From contig MNCI01024321.1 of NCBI GenBank assembly GCA_015680685.1, positions 35,927 to 90,620 on the forward strand: 54,694 nt of DNA, given 5' to 3'. Of this stretch, positions 22,140 to 33,419 are shown piece after piece. The translations under genes and the position numbers were made by a program. The stretch's first letter is position 1. Every line of letters begins with the position of its first letter. The notes below the pieces were generated by a model, which saw only the letters and a list, made by a program, of their open reading frames with translations, was not told the origin of the DNA and did no database searches. The stretch comes from Gnetum montanum (lineage: Eukaryota; Streptophyta; Gnetopsida; Gnetales; Gnetaceae).

Positions 22140-22905
22140 ATGGTGTCATAAAGGTAGTCCGGAGCTGATGTTCCGGGTTAATGTGTATATGGTTATATCC
22201 TGAGAAGCCATCCATAAAAGATAACAAGACATGCCCAGCGGTTGAGTCAACAAGTTGGTCGATTCTGGGTAGGGGGAAATCATCTTTTATGGTCACAATG
22301 TTGAGGTCCCGGAAGTTAATGCATAGGTGAATGCTTCCGTTCTCCTACGGGATAATGACCATGTTGGCTACCCAATCAGCGTAGTCAACAGCCTGAATGA
22401 AACCTGCCTGATAGAGTTTGGTGATCTCATTGTGAACTGCCAACGCTACCTCAGGCTTAACCTTTCATGCTTTTTGTTTCACTGGCCTTAATTTTGGATC
22501 GAGTATAATATTGTGCTAGACGATTCGAGGATCTAACCCATGCATGTTAGTATAAGACCAAGCGAATGCTTTTATGTTATCTCGAAGCACATGTTCTATG
22601 TCTTTGGCCAGTCGAGGTTGCAATAGTGTACTCAATTTTAATACCTTAACTTCACCATCAGGCATAGCGATGGGGGTTTCAGTTAAAGGGTCTTAAGTGA
22701 TGCTATCAGCTTCTATGTCAAGGGATTTTATCATACCTTTGTAGCTGTCTAATGTTTGTTGTGTTGAGGCTATGACCGTGTTATCTGTTGATGGACCTAA
22801 GTTGATGGAATATATGTTGATTTCTCTTGTGATCTTTTCGTATGGTCCATCGATGGTTAATGGTGTGAATAGATGCTGGTAATCCATTGGGCTTGCTCCT
22901 GCCAA
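22140..22905 (-). pseudogene. Element C: N-terminal part of the RT unit, cut by element B
   Basis: On the minus strand the unit starts at ATG 22905 (MAGASPMDYQHLF), or at the acceptor at 22899-22900. It shows GLDPRIV near 22530, the NEITKLYQAGF segment near 22430, and DDFPLPRIDQLVD near 22280, all matching B and D. It ends at FMTP (22140), before the YVDD motif, where B is inserted. Stops from CAG/CGA/AAG-type codons occur near 22693, 22518, 22468 and 22348. Remaining RT, RNase H, integrase and the 3' LTR of C should lie left of the window. Confidence 0.9.
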
Positions 22906-22959
22906 TAAACAGAGGGTAGAGTGAGCTAGTAGGGGTTGTTACGTGTTTTTAGGCAACGT

Positions 22960-23070
22960 AAATCATGTGTACGTATACGGTGGTAGTTTATCGTTGTATA
23001 TGGACTCATGGTAGTTTGAGGCCTTACCGGGCCGAATGTGGTAGTTTAAGGCCTTACTGGGCCGTTTAAC
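22960..23070 (-). repeat. Minisatellite 2 of element C (before RT)
   Basis: About three copies of GTAGTTTAAGGCCTTACCGG (plus strand), the reverse of the CCGGTAAGGCCTTAAACTAC unit on the gag-pol strand. It has the same position as in B and D but is shorter. 23071-23297 is spacer without a gene. Confidence 0.65.
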
Positions 23071-23297
23071 TGTGCGTTGATGACACCTAGTTGATGTATG
23101 ATCTGTATTGAAGAGTTTGCACCAAAATGTTCAGTGTGGGCAACCAACATTGCTTTGCCAGGGAATATGATATATGGTAGTGTTCATTATCTCGTTATTT
23201 TGTTGTGTATTTTCCTGTACTTTGTACTTTGAATAATTTTGATTAAAATTAATAAAATATTAAAGGCGACGGCGGCGGTGGTGGGGTCAACGCTACG

Positions 23298-23308
23298 CTA
23301 TATATATA
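23298..23308 (+). promoter_or_regulatory. TATA box of the antisense gene (C)
   Basis: CTATATATATA with its first T at 23299 lies 251 bp before ATG 23550. Spacing is identical to that in B. Confidence 0.55.
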
Positions 23309-23549
23309 CTGGCAGGCGTGAGCCTAAACCTATCAGTTATCAAGGGCAGCGTAAACTTGAGTCAAATCGCAGCGTGAGCATAAACCTAAGTCGCAGCGTG
23401 AGCATAAAGAATCCAATCCTAGCATGAGCGCAAAGAACCAAACCCTAGCGTGAGCGTAAAGAACTAAACCCCAGCGTGCAGGATTCAGCTTGGCGTATAG
23501 GATCAAACCGTAGCGTGAACCTGTGAGATTTAGCGTACAAGACACCGGA

Positions 23550-26500
23550 ATGGGTAAGGGCAAGCATGTAGAAGGCCAGGGGAGGAAGGGGCCCGACTTG
23601 ACCTTCACAGAGGAAAGTGAGGCCATGTTGCAGTGTTTGCCTAGGCCTAGGATTCCATCGTGGCCTGGATCGGCGCGCGGGTAGGCTCTAATCTTACCTC
23701 AGTTAATTGCTTTCTTTTGTATTTGCTAACTAGGCGTACTGGATTTGGGCGAGTATGTTTCGACGTGCGGGGATGAGTCTGAGCATAAACAGAGGCTAAG
23801 CGTAAATAGTTTTTGTAGCGTGCAAGGTTTGCACGTTGAGCGTAAATAGTTTTTGCAGCGTGCAGGGTCTGCATGTTGAGTGTAAACAGTTTTTGCAGCG
23901 TGCAGGGTCTGCACGCTGAGCGTAAACAGTTTTTGCAACATGCAGGGTATGCATGCTGAGCGTAAACAGTTTTGGTAGCGTGTAGGGTTTTCACGCTGAG
24001 CGTAAATAATTTTTGCAGCGTGCAGGGTTTGCACGCTGAGCGTAAATAGTTTTTGCAGCGTACAGGGTCTGCACACTGAGCGTAAACAGTTTTTGAAGTA
24101 TTGGCCTTCAATATGGAACTTAGTTTCTTTATTTCATTTCCATGTATAACTGATTTACCATGGCATTTTGGTTATTTGCAGGGATCCTAAGCCTTTCCTC
24201 TTGGTGGTTGAGCTGGTTGGGGTACTGGCCTAGTTCGGGCCCATTGATACCGACGAACCTGCCCCTGATATGACTATTGATAACAATGGGGTATGTTTCC
24301 ATGCCTTCATTTTAGATAGATTCAGGGTAGTGATATGGTTCCATCTAAGCAAACAAGTAGCACGGAGCATGCTTGAGGCAATGTTTCCCGAATCTTCAAA
24401 CGGCATCATAGCTTTCATGGTGGACATTGATGAGGGACCGCTTGCGATTGAGGATGGTCCTTCTGGAGGACCCAGATCTAGCCGTCCGTTATTGCGCATA
24501 TGGGAATTATTGCCACGTGGCCCTCACTATCTCAACAACACCTTATTTTTGGTTGCGCATGCGCATACATTATTTCAGAATCCTATGGGCACGGTGTACA
24601 GGGTTGAGAGGTAACATTGTTTAATTTGTCGTTTCTACTCTGTTGTTTAGTGTTTGCTCATATTCTAATGACCGTTTCTTTTGCAGGCCCCAAGTTGACA
24701 AAGAGGGAATATATGTAAGTGATGACAGACTTGCACTGGCTCACACCACTTTAGAGACCTTCAGGTCCCACCCTCCTCGGAGCTGTATTAGCTCAGACTA
24801 AGGGTGACATCGGTCATTTTCATTAGCGATTTTCCAGGGAATTTGCGCAATGTGTGGCTCGAGGGTGGCTACATGGAGATTGGTCACATAATGGACCGAT
24901 TTTCCCCCGTGATACTGACTTGGGTTCTAGCAACGTGAATCCCACGACTGAAGGTAAGTGATGATATTTCTTTGATGCCTTAGTTTGTTTGTTCGGCCAC
25001 AACGTTGGTCATAATGGTGTTATGGTTTTACATTGTGTTTACAGTTAACATCCCCCTTGGTGGAGAGCCTATTACGACAGGGCAGACTGAGAGCACCCTA
25101 TCGATGAAATTTGGGGAGATCAGCAAGGCGTAGCAATGGTTGCGTACTAGTGCCCCACTGTCTATTGTCCGTTGCTTAAATGATGCCGACCTCATGGAGC
25201 TATTCACAACCCCAAGCCTTGACGTTTCTATAGCTGAAATGATTGGAATTGTTGATTCGTTCGACAACTCTGTCACTTACTACAACACCCGTATCAAGGG
25301 TGTCAAAATAGTTTTTCATCTGTCAACTGATTTCTTTTCAAACCTCTTCGGTGTCCTGGCAGATGGTGTGAACGTGGTTTTGGACAGGGTGCAAAAGGAG
25401 CTCCATGTGGTGCGTGAGCTGGAAGATTGGTTGGGCATTCTCAAAGGCTCTAAGGGGTTCCCTATGCAGGGAACATCATAGGTGGTGGAAGTCAATGAAC
25501 TGTATCCCCTATTTAGGGAACGGGTGTTTCCTAAATCCCTGTCTCAAGTGAACAGTCTTGGTGTGGAAGCCGTGCGCATCATGCGAACCATTTTAGAGGT
25601 TGGGATGCATTATAATTGGGCCCAATTTTTGTTTTTGGGTTTTCATAGGGAGATAGTGCGGTTGCGTTCAAACATTAAGGCACAGTGCCATTTTACCTTC
25701 GCGTTCTTTGAGGGTTATCTACGTTGTCTGGCCAAATTTCTGGTGGCTCGTGCAGATAATAAATATGTTTTGCGGGATCGTACTCAATTATCTTGCCCAT
25801 GGATTAACCATTTATTCGAGGTAGCTGAGTGTCAAGATGCACCTGAGGGGATCGATGAATCAGTTTCCATCACTACAGAGGGGTCATCTGGTGCTTCAAT
25901 TCATACATGTGACAGTGTGGGGTTGGAACCAGACAATGTGCCCTACACTGCTAGGAAGGCTGATCAGGTGATCAAGGAGACCATCGGGAAAGCCAAATTG
26001 AAGATTCAGAAGCGTGAACGTCCTAAAGAGGTTGCATCAACTGTGGAAGAGCCAAGGGAGAAGCGTATATGATTCAAAATGCCTGCTCGAGGTAAGTAAG
26101 CTTGATGCACTTATTGTATTGCTATTATCGTCAATTTTGTCTTATTCATTATTTTTTTCTTTTGACCGTTTACATGAAACTAATGTCTTCTAACTTGACT
26201 TGGGAAGTGAGAAGGCAGGAGCTAGAAATTATTATCGAGGGGGAGGAAGTCCCAACGGATTTAATTGAGGAGGAAGAGGTCGGCAAAGACCAGGTGGAAG
26301 TGACCGAAGAGCTGGTGGAAGACACCATGGAGACAGAACTGGTTGATGACCGGGATGGTGTTGATGAAACATTTAATAGCTTCCTTAAGAGAAGATTGGA
26401 CCTTGGTGACCCTCCGAATCGAGAAGGGAATAGAGAATTCGGTATATTTTCTTTTGTTTTATTGCGTTGCCTTGTGAATCGTTGTTTCCATTATGTGGTG

Positions 26501-27806
26501 TTTTAATTTTATGTTTTTTATCACTTCCAGATGAAGATATTGAAACTAGGACGATTCCTACAATGTGGTTAGAAGTGCCTATGATAGTGGTTCCCCCTAA
26601 AATGACCACTGAGGCTAATCCATCTCTCACTCGTGAACCATTTACTTGGACCGAGATGCTAAGCAAAATGGATTTCGTCACTAGTATCGTCGATGAGATG
26701 GTCGAACGCATTCAGCAAGCTCACCCTGAAATAGGTACAAACATCTCAAGCGTTTTGCTGCCTTTGAGTTTCACATTCTTTTTTACCATCTAAGATTTAA
26801 TGCCTGTTCTTTTCATGTGGGTAGGGGCTAAACTGAAGTGGGATCCGTTTGAGGCTATTTGTATTGACAGCTTGCCTGCACTATCACCAGAAGTTGAACA
26901 GGTACCGAGACAAGTCTATGACGAGGTGGCGGAATGTCTTGTGCATAACGCCAAATCGCTTTGGACCTGTAGGCACTCTATTGAATAGCTATGGTTGTAG
27001 ATCTAGGCAAGGGAAAGAGAGGTTTCCGAGTTATCGGCTGAACGTGATGATCTCAAAGCTCGTTATGAGTTTGCCTCGGCCAGATTAACAGGTGATCGTT
27101 CCTGGCGAACTTTCGAGATCACTTATACTAGGTATTGGAACTTGCTGAATCGCCATGCATCACTGACTCAAAAACTAGCAGAGCGTAAGGCCTAGATAGA
27201 TCTACTGAACCTCAAGTGTCAGGATTAGAAGGCTTTCGCTTCCAAGGTGTAGAAGTGAGGTCAAGATGAGAAGAACCATAAGCATCATTATAAGAAGTCA
27301 TTAAAAGAAGTATCTATAGAGAAGCGTTAGCTTGAAATGTTCGTAGAGGGTTTGGGTCTATGTTCTGCATTTGATACCTTTGCTAAGAATACCATTGTTG
27401 AGATGGAATTGCCCAAGAGGGTAATTATGACTGCTTTTGGGGAGGTCTCTATGGGTGAATTTCCCTTGAAACGTCCCACCTGGTCGATGGTTGATAAAGG
27501 GAAGGTGTTAGCAAACGTCGATCTAGGCCTCGATGGGACTGACTGGGCTAGCATCTCCGAGGAAGAAATTCTCCATTAGTTGGAATTCAGTTTAGGGGGG
27601 TCTCCTACGGTAAGCAGTTTGTTCTTGTGAATTTTTTTCATTGAATAACGTTTGGGATTTTTCTCTTTTCTTCTTGCATTGATTGTTTCTTTTGCTTTTT
27701 ATAGGGTCAAGGTGACGACGATGTTCAAGAAGGTGGCCCCAGCGGAGCGGGGACCCATGGTCCCGGTGAGTCTGAAGGGGACAACCTTCCCATCCCTGAT
27801 GTTTAG
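23550..27806 (+). pseudogene. Element C: antisense 8-exon gene (full length, heavily stopped)
   Basis: This is homologous to the B gene over all exons: 23550-23680, 24182-24610, 24687-24953, 25045-26091, 26208-26441, 26531-26734, 26825-27609 and 27705-27806. Splice sites and phases match B. Exons 1, 7 and 8 have identical lengths; exon 2 is 21 nt shorter, and exons 4, 5 and 6 are longer by 6, 3 and 9 nt. Only exon 3 has a non-triplet change (2 nt). Exon 1 starts MGKGKHVEGQGRK. Exon 4 is open for two long stretches (25140-25480 and 25482-26071). Exon 7 has about nine stops, nearly all at positions where A or B have Gln or Trp. Function is unknown; see the B copy for domains. Confidence 0.8.
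23797..24095 (+). repeat. 40-bp tandem array in intron 1 (C)
   Basis: Seven or so copies of a 40-bp unit with AGTTTTTGCAGCGTGCAGGG and GCACGCTGAGCGTAAA parts. It occupies intron 1, where B has GCGTATACGC repeats. The long open frames across it are made by the repeat itself and are not genes. Confidence 0.85.
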
Positions 27807-28244
27807 TTTTGATTTTGAAACCATCCTGGCTCATGATTTTGCATGAATCGTAAACTGAATGTTTTGCCTTGGGTCGTATTGAACTGGTGAATGGAATTAG
27901 TCAACTATTGTACTTGTATGACTGTATATGACTACATATATATATATATATATATATATTTCTGTATATTTTTTATGTGAATTTTGAGTTTGTAAACTCT
28001 TGTTTGTTCTTTTGGCTCTTGTTGTTTAAATGTAAACACAATGCGACAATGTAAAATGTTTTGGTTTGTTTTGTTGTTTAAGTGTAATGCACGAAGTGGA
28101 AATGCAAGTAAAAATGTAATTATAATTGAAGGATAATTGTGAAAAGGAAAATGTGTAGAAAAACTGTTATTGGTAACACGACAATATAAGCATAAATTCG
28201 AATAATGAACTTGAATTTGCGAGGAAAACAAAGTGTAAGAAAAT
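27807..28244. repeat. AT-rich spacer with (TA)n run
   Basis: Spacer between the antisense gene stop and the minisatellite. A (TA)n microsatellite lies at 27936-27959. No gene is seen. Confidence 0.7.
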
Positions 28245-28425
28245 GATTTAGTTTAAGGCCATTTCAGGCCCCATGCACTAGTTTAAGGCCATTTCAGGCC
28301 ATGTGTAAACAAGAGAAGTTTCAGGTGATGCTGGTGGATTTCTTGGTAGACCGACCATTTCTGATCGTGGCTAGTTTTATGTCTTGTGGACATGTGATAG
28401 TTTAACGTCATTTAGGACTTTAATG
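28245..28425 (-). repeat. Minisatellite 1 of element C (end of gag-pro)
   Basis: Copies of AGTTTAAGGCCATTTCAGGC (plus strand), which on the gag-pol strand reads GCCTGAAATGGCCTTAAACT. It matches the array at 2410-2690 in A in place and motif. Confidence 0.7.
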
Positions 28426-28429
28426 TCAT

Positions 28430-29713
28430 TTATTGGCTTAGTAATTTTTTGATTTTCCTCATTTTAACATTAGGAGTAGTGTTAACGGGTATGATTCTAT
28501 ATTCAGCGTCTCCTTCACTGATCATGTTGAATGGTAATTCGGCCCAAGGGACGTCTGATGGAACTGTTCCTGCGTTAGTGCTTTCTGATGTTTCTGCATG
28601 TACTATAGTTTCTACATTTGTTGTAGTTTCTAGGTGAGGCTGTATATGTACAATTTCAGGCCTGAGTATTTCTATGTTGGGTAAATTTTTCTTTGTATTT
28701 AATAGATTATTGCTTACTGGTTGCATGCATGCTTGTTGTTCGTTTGTATCATCTTGCTTAGCCTCTTTGAACTTAACCTCTGAGCCTTGGTTTGTATCTG
28801 TATGTGATGAGATGGTAGGTGTAGCAGCCTCCCCTTGTATAATGATCTCGCCATCTTTGTAAGGCAAGTGAATCTCTTGGTGTATGGGGGAAGAGACTGC
28901 TTTCAGTTGGGCTAACCAGGGCCTTCCCAATATTAAATTGAACCCTGGCATTTCGTCGATGACCACAAAGTCGGCAGATGTGGGGAATTGATCACCTGCT
29001 ATAAAGTCCAAAGTTACGGTGCCTTTTACTACTATGCGTGATCCACTGAATGATTTCAAACACATGGTGGCGGTTGGTCTAATTAGTTCTGTAAGCCCTA
29101 ATTGTTCGATGATGGGATAGGGCACTACGTTTGTAGCAGCTCTGTCATCTACATGCACTCTATGTATTTTGAATTGATTTACCTGTATCGTTATGAACAT
29201 AGGTGCGGTTGTCACTTCTCCTATTTTCTCATCCATTTTGATGTTGTCATTGTGGAAACCTAGTGACTTAGGAGTCGATCCTTGAGGTGAATACATTACC
29301 GCATGAATTGAGGGTTCATTTGCAGGTAAGTCTTCGCTTACTGGGATGGATGTCAACATGTGTACTAGGGCTTGGCAGTGGGTTTGAGAAGTTAACACCA
29401 AGTCGTATAAGCTTAATGAAGTGTTTTTCTATTTAAGTGCCTGTGTGACCTGTGTTAGAGCTATTGCTAAATCTTTATTGTTGGGCGTATGTTTGTCGAT
29501 AGTCATTTGGTCCATCGGGCCCAACAGTTTTATCTCATGCGTAGTTGGTTTATCATTTTTATCTGGAATTGTTGATCTAGACGTATCATGCTTTCCAGAT
29601 GATTCACCCTCATGGCTTGTGTTTGATTTATTGTTAGGTGATGTCATGGGTATTGCACTTAGCGGGGTGGGCTTGGGAGGTCCTAAGGCTAGTCGTTGAC
29701 GTTCCTTCTCCAA
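28430..29713 (-). pseudogene. Element C: aspartic protease region and end of gag-pro
   Basis: Read on the minus strand. The protease segment VHVDDRAATNVVPYP lies near 29160-29110: the active-site Gly is changed to Arg, which should inactivate it. NLILGRPW follows near 28915. The tail holds many Glu/Thr/Asn residues and PWAELPFNMISEGDAEYR, ending in KMRKIKKLLSQ and a stop at 28430. The frame is open from 29401 to the end and continuous with gag. Together with A it fixes the end of the gag-pro unit before the antisense gene. Confidence 0.9.
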
Positions 29714-32643
29714 GCATTCCTGCGTAAGCTTGTCTGCTAGGCGTTCTCATGTGTGGCGTGGGGGAATAGTTGGTATCGGAATCTCAGGTTGCTTTGGAAT
29801 CTGTACAACGTATGGAGTAGGGCGGGGTTGCAGTTGGATGGTTGAATGGGGTTGAGTGTCAGGCTACCTAGGCACCTTAACAACATAGGGGGTTGGTCTA
29901 TTTTGTGTTTGCGGAGTGGAGGATTGGTGGTCATCAGAGCATTCGGGTATTCTAACAACATATGGAGTTGGCCTAGCTGGAGGTTGTACTTCTGTAGTTG
30001 CGACTGCAGGTGACACTCGGACTACGTAGGAAGCAGGCCGGGTAAGAGGTGATTGTGTGTTTGCGGTAGTAGTGGTGGGAGGTACATGCACCACGTATGG
30101 TTTTTCATGTGGTGGTATGATAGAAGTTGCTACGGCGGGGGGTATTCAGATGACATAAGGTTTTTGTGGGGAGTATGATGGTTGGGGCACAGTTGTTTGT
30201 ACAGTGGGAGGAATATGCACTACAAATGATCTCTTAGGCATTTGCTGCTCATGATCGGAATGGATGGTGTTAATCCTAGGTGTTTCCGGTTCATTGTCCA
30301 AGTAGATGGTGTTAATTATATAAGGTGTTTCTTTAGTATTCAGAGGATCTCTATATACACCCATGGCCTTGTTTTGTGGTTGGACCGAATTAGCTTCATC
30401 AAAAGTGATTTGACCTCCATTGATCATTCGTTGGATATCTTGTTTTAGGGTGAAACAATAGTTAGTGCCATGCCCATTACATTGATGATAATCACAAAAA
30501 CGATCCATTCTAAAGCCTTTTGGAACTGGGGGCTCATCTGGCGTTTCCAGGATTGGGTTCTGAACCAATTAACAGAACCGATCATGTCTTTGGATTGCTG
30601 CAGGGGACAGTTATTTATGTTTCATCAGTCCGGCCTTTAGGAGTTGGTCGAATAATTGTGAGGGTTTCATGGGCAATGGCGTGTATTGAGAGGGGTCCTT
30701 CCTCTCGAAGTTTCTCGCACAACCCGATGTAGGATTTTGTGATGTGGACGATTTGGGTGTAGTCACAGGAGTGGGTCTAGCGTAATTAGTAGGGGCAGCG
30801 GGCGGTTTGCTTTGTTGTCCCGCATTCGCTTGTTGTGTTTCCGCTACTGCCGCTACAGTGGTTTTAGCCTTTTCTTTGTCTTTCTTATTATGTTGGTTTT
30901 TAAAGGCTGAATAGGCAGGGTCGTGGCTGTTTTGGGCTGCCTCCTCTATGTTCTTGATTTGTACAAATGCCTGACTAAGAGTGCGTGCATTGAGATAATA
31001 TAATTTGGACTTAACAAAATCATTGATGGCCCCTTTAAAGATGGTGAGGAGATATGTCTCTGGGATTGGCTCGTGGAGCTCTTTGAGGGCAGCACTCCAC
31101 CGTTGAATAAATTTTTGAACAGGTTCAAGCGATGCTTGCTTGACCTGTATGAGGCTGTTACGTGTTGCTTCAGGCTTCAAGTTATACTTGAACCTAGTAA
31201 CGAATTGGTGTAACAAATCTTCTAGAGAAGATATTGAGTTTCGTGGCAAGGCCCAATACAAATCAAGTGCTCTTCCTGTGAGGGACATGGGTAACACTCG
31301 CAGAATGGCGTATGGCCATGCCTGAAGTAGCGCGCATTCTAATCTAAATGTTATGAGGTGAGCCTTGTGGTCTGTCTCCCCATTGTATTTAGTCAGCGTG
31401 GGTAAGGAAACACCCTTAGGTAGTATTAGAGGCAAAACTGAAGAGCTGATAGGGTCATCGTGATAGAAGTCCATTACCTTAAGCTCTCCGTCGGTGGCTA
31501 TTTTGAGGCGTTTGACCTCGTCAGTTAGCTCCTGCATTAGTTTTTTGGCATCAGCCCAGTCTTGGGAATTAGGTAAGATAGTAGGTTGATGATGTTACAC
31601 AGTATATAGGTTAGATTGTTGGATAGTGGGCTAGAAGGAAGAAAGTTGTGTGGTTGGAGGCTGCGCTTGTGGAATATTTGTGGTGGGTGGTACTAGGGGC
31701 GGCGCATTGTAGGCAAGGGATTGCTGTTGTTGTTGTGGTTGTACTTGAGGAATGTTAGTGGGTAAAATTGTATGAGGTGGTATGTTATAGTGAGGGGGTT
31801 GATGCGGTTGAGCACCAATCGCAGCCCATTGCCCGATCACCCTTTGTGTAGGAACATCCTAAACTTGTTGAGTTACAGTTGTAAAGGATGCTCCTTGGGT
31901 TTGGATTCGCGGTATATAGTGGACGGATGTAGAAGCTGGTATCACATGCAGCATCCCGATCACTTGGGGCAGGAAGATTACCCCTACATTATTTTGAGGA
32001 GGTTGTATTTGTAAGAACGGGGGTACTGTGGTAGCAGGAGGAATAGTGAGGGGGAGCGTATTGAAATGTGCATCGGTCACAGGAGGAGTGAGGACAAGAG
32101 TGGATGCTCTTGTTGAGGCACATGTGCTTGAGTGATTTTAAATGGCTAGAGGGACATAGTTTCCCCCGTGAATGGGTGAAACAATGAGTTTGCGTAAGTT
32201 TGTGGGCTGAGGGTATGGTACGAATCTTCATGCTTGGACTAAGTTGCGAAGTTGTCCTCCTCCTCCAATTGAGGATTTGCCACAAACTGGTCTAGAGACT
32301 GACTCCTTAGTAGGAGGAGCTGTGAGATGAGCTTAGAGTAGTGCTTTGGGAGAGGGATGATATCATACGGGGAAGGGATGAACTCATGTCCTCCCCTATG
32401 AAACAGTTCGTAGTGTTTCTTAACCTCCATTTTAGTTTGATCCACGACAAGGCCAGCTTGTATTTTTACGCATATGAAATTGTATTGCTCCTAGGTTATA
32501 ATGTTAAATGATGGGTTCCTCCCTTGCAGTCTGAGAGACTGGCAAGGTCTTACCGTTGGTTGTACTATGGGTTGTTGAACGGCCATAGGGCCTATGATAT
32601 CTGTGATGGGTTTGGTTGAAGCATTGGGGTTTGCAGTGTTCAT
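29714..32643 (-). pseudogene. Element C: gag polyprotein
   Basis: The probable start is ATG 32643 (MNTANPNAST), matching B. The order is: N-terminal region, Gln/Pro-rich linker (about 32080-31630), Retrotrans_gag-type domain open from 31537 to 30611, Lys-rich segment (NKKDKEKAK), knuckle-like motif FCDYHQ...HGTNYC near 30505-30460, and seven or so PYVVRVP-like repeats (30230-29800). One frameshift lies near 32100-32240; otherwise only stops, for example near 31858, 30611, 30146 and 29864. This is the longest preserved gag in the window and the best reference for the family. Confidence 0.9.
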
Positions 32644-32789
32644 GATGAAACGGTTGTGAATATAACATGGTGGAAGGGATATGAAACTGGTATACTTATC
32701 AAAGTGTACAGCTAAGTTTGCAGCGTACAACGTATAGACTGGATCTTAGTGTATAGGCTTCAGCGACCAGCGTATGGAAATAGTGTATA

Positions 32790-33250
32790 GCGTGCAAGTG
32801 GGCTGAGCAGCATGTAGACAGGGTCTACAGCGTACAGCGTACAGGTAGGCTGAGCAGCGTGTAGACAGGGTCTACAACGTACAGTGTACAGGTAGGCTAA
32901 GCAGCCTGTAGACAGGGTCTACAACGTACAGCGTACAGTGTACAGGTAGGCTGAGTAGCGTGTGGACAAGGTCTACAGCGTACTACGTACAGGTAGGCTG
33001 AGCAGCGTGTGGACAGAGTCTACAGTGTACAGCGTACAGGTAGGCTGAGCAGCGTGTAGACAGGGTCTACAACATACAACGTATAGATAGGCTAGACAGC
33101 ATGTAGATAAGGTCTACAGCATATAGCGTACAGGTGGGCTGGACAGCGTGTAGACAGGGTCTACAACATATAGCGAATAGGTGGGCTAGATAGCATGTAG
33201 ACAAGGTTTATAGCGTAAAGCGTACGGGTAGGCTGAACAACGTGTAGACA
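32790..33250 (-). repeat. 47-bp tandem array in the leader of element C
   Basis: Roughly ten copies of a ~47-bp unit with GTAGACAGGGTCTAC and AGCGTACAGGTAGGCTGAGC parts. The GTAGAC...GTCTAC part is itself an inverted repeat. It fills the untranslated leader between PBS and gag. 33251-33396 is further leader without a gene. Confidence 0.85.
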
Positions 33251-33396
33251 CTGGGGATTCTATAGAACAGGGTGTAGATCCGAGGAGTTCAGAATTGAGT
33301 TTAATGTTGGCATAATGTGAATCTGGGAGAATCGGAGTACCAATTTGAAGCGTCGAGGTGCGTGCATGAGATCAGAGTAGGTTTAAATAGTTTTAG

Positions 33397-33419
33397 GCCC
33401 TCCTTCTAGCATCATTTTC
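33397..33419 (-). other. Primer-binding site of element C (candidate)
   Basis: On the minus strand GAAAATGATGCTAGAAGGAG follows the LTR end AGTACA. It is a decayed form of the TTGGCGCTA...GGAGG site of B. Confidence 0.5.

Noticed and set aside
23797-24095. CRISPR-like array (40-bp repeats)
   Set aside because: There are no unique spacers, the repeats are contiguous, and the context is a plant retroelement; it is a minisatellite in intron 1.
23647-24111. Two overlapping frames of 116 and 154 codons on the minus strand
   Set aside because: These are the 40-bp intron repeat read in different frames; 40 is not a multiple of three.
27936-27959. TATA-like (TA)n run as a promoter
   Set aside because: A simple microsatellite after the antisense gene; no transcript structure supports it.
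32790-33250. CRISPR-like or satellite array (47-bp repeats)
   Set aside because: Contiguous degenerate repeats in the LTR-retrotransposon leader, without spacers or cas genes.
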